Origin: an uncultured Ruminococcus sp.
Lineage (GTDB): Bacteria > Bacillota > Clostridia > Oscillospirales > Ruminococcaceae
Assembly: GCA_900539095.1 (NCBI GenBank)
Contig: UQAR01000058.1
Coordinates: 1 to 13,305, forward strand
Length of the DNA stretch: 13,305 bases
Reading direction: 5' to 3'
Part shown: piece by piece, positions 13,259 through 13,305 of the stretch
How positions within the stretch are numbered: position 1 is the first letter of the stretch
How the letters are laid out: every line of letters starts with the position of its first letter
The notes under the pieces: generated by a model
Database searches by the model: none
The model's input: the letters and a program-made list of their open reading frames with translations, nothing else
What the model was told of the DNA's origin: nothing
Position numbers and translations under genes: made by a program

Positions 13259-13305
13259 CTGTCTCTTATACACATCTCCGAGCCCACGAGACTAAGGCGA
13301 ATCTC
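13259..13305 (+). other. Illumina Nextera i7 adapter (artefact)
   Basis: Bases 13259-13277 are the 19-bp mosaic end CTGTCTCTTATACACATCT, 13278-13292 are CCGAGCCCACGAGAC, 13293-13300 are an index TAAGGCGA (which I recall as the N701 index as read out), and 13301-13305 (ATCTC) begin the P7 arm. Up to two bases at the junction may be shared with genomic DNA. Confidence 0.98.

Overview
The window is a complete assembly contig, not an excerpt from a chromosome. It opens with an Illumina Nextera i5 adapter (1-48) and closes with a Nextera i7 adapter (from 13259). The native DNA, 49-13258, looks like one Gram-positive anaerobe of the Clostridia. My best guess is a Ruminococcus-like Oscillospiraceae, judged from the rplM-rpsI pair with strong GGAGG ribosome binding sites, textbook TTGACA/TATAAT promoters, AT-leaning codon use and the protein styles. 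The genus is inference.

Left part, + strand (64-2204): a three-helix membrane protein of unknown function with its own terminator is followed by a compact regulatory module. A perfect consensus promoter (935-963) is interleaved with three copies of a 16-bp dyad, GTGATA-N6-GTCAC, and drives two small paralogous multi-helix membrane proteins plus a 68-residue Cro/CI-type DNA-binding protein. The spacing is close and the last two genes overlap in a TAATG. The layout suggests an autoregulated membrane-protein/repressor circuit. It is the most interesting intact system here.

Middle, + strand (2205-5460): a 339-base gene-free stretch carries helically phased short direct repeats, then a perfect promoter and a hairpin leader in front of rplM and rpsI (ribosomal proteins L13 and S9), closed by a strong terminator. 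Next comes a gene graveyard (3598-4996). It holds a MoxR-type AAA+ ATPase that has lost its Walker A region and everything after the Walker B region, the tail of an unrecognised protein, and a larger conserved protein broken by two frameshifts, one of them a visible 5-bp tandem duplication. A 90-residue reading frame (5095-5367) after it still looks intact. A bidirectional terminator (5431-5460) separates it from the convergent genes.

Right part, - strand (5465-12907): a MATE-family exporter stands alone. Upstream of it lies a tight five-gene run transcribed leftward from a promoter near 12945: a PLP-dependent aminotransferase, a small four-helix membrane protein, a 935-residue FtsX/MacB-type ABC permease without an ATPase partner, an 85-residue one-helix protein with an acidic tail, and the universal ATPase YchF, ending in a terminator at 6990-7015. 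Diverging from it at the right edge is the first part (about 42 residues) of a SpoVB/MurJ-like flippase, cut by the adapter.
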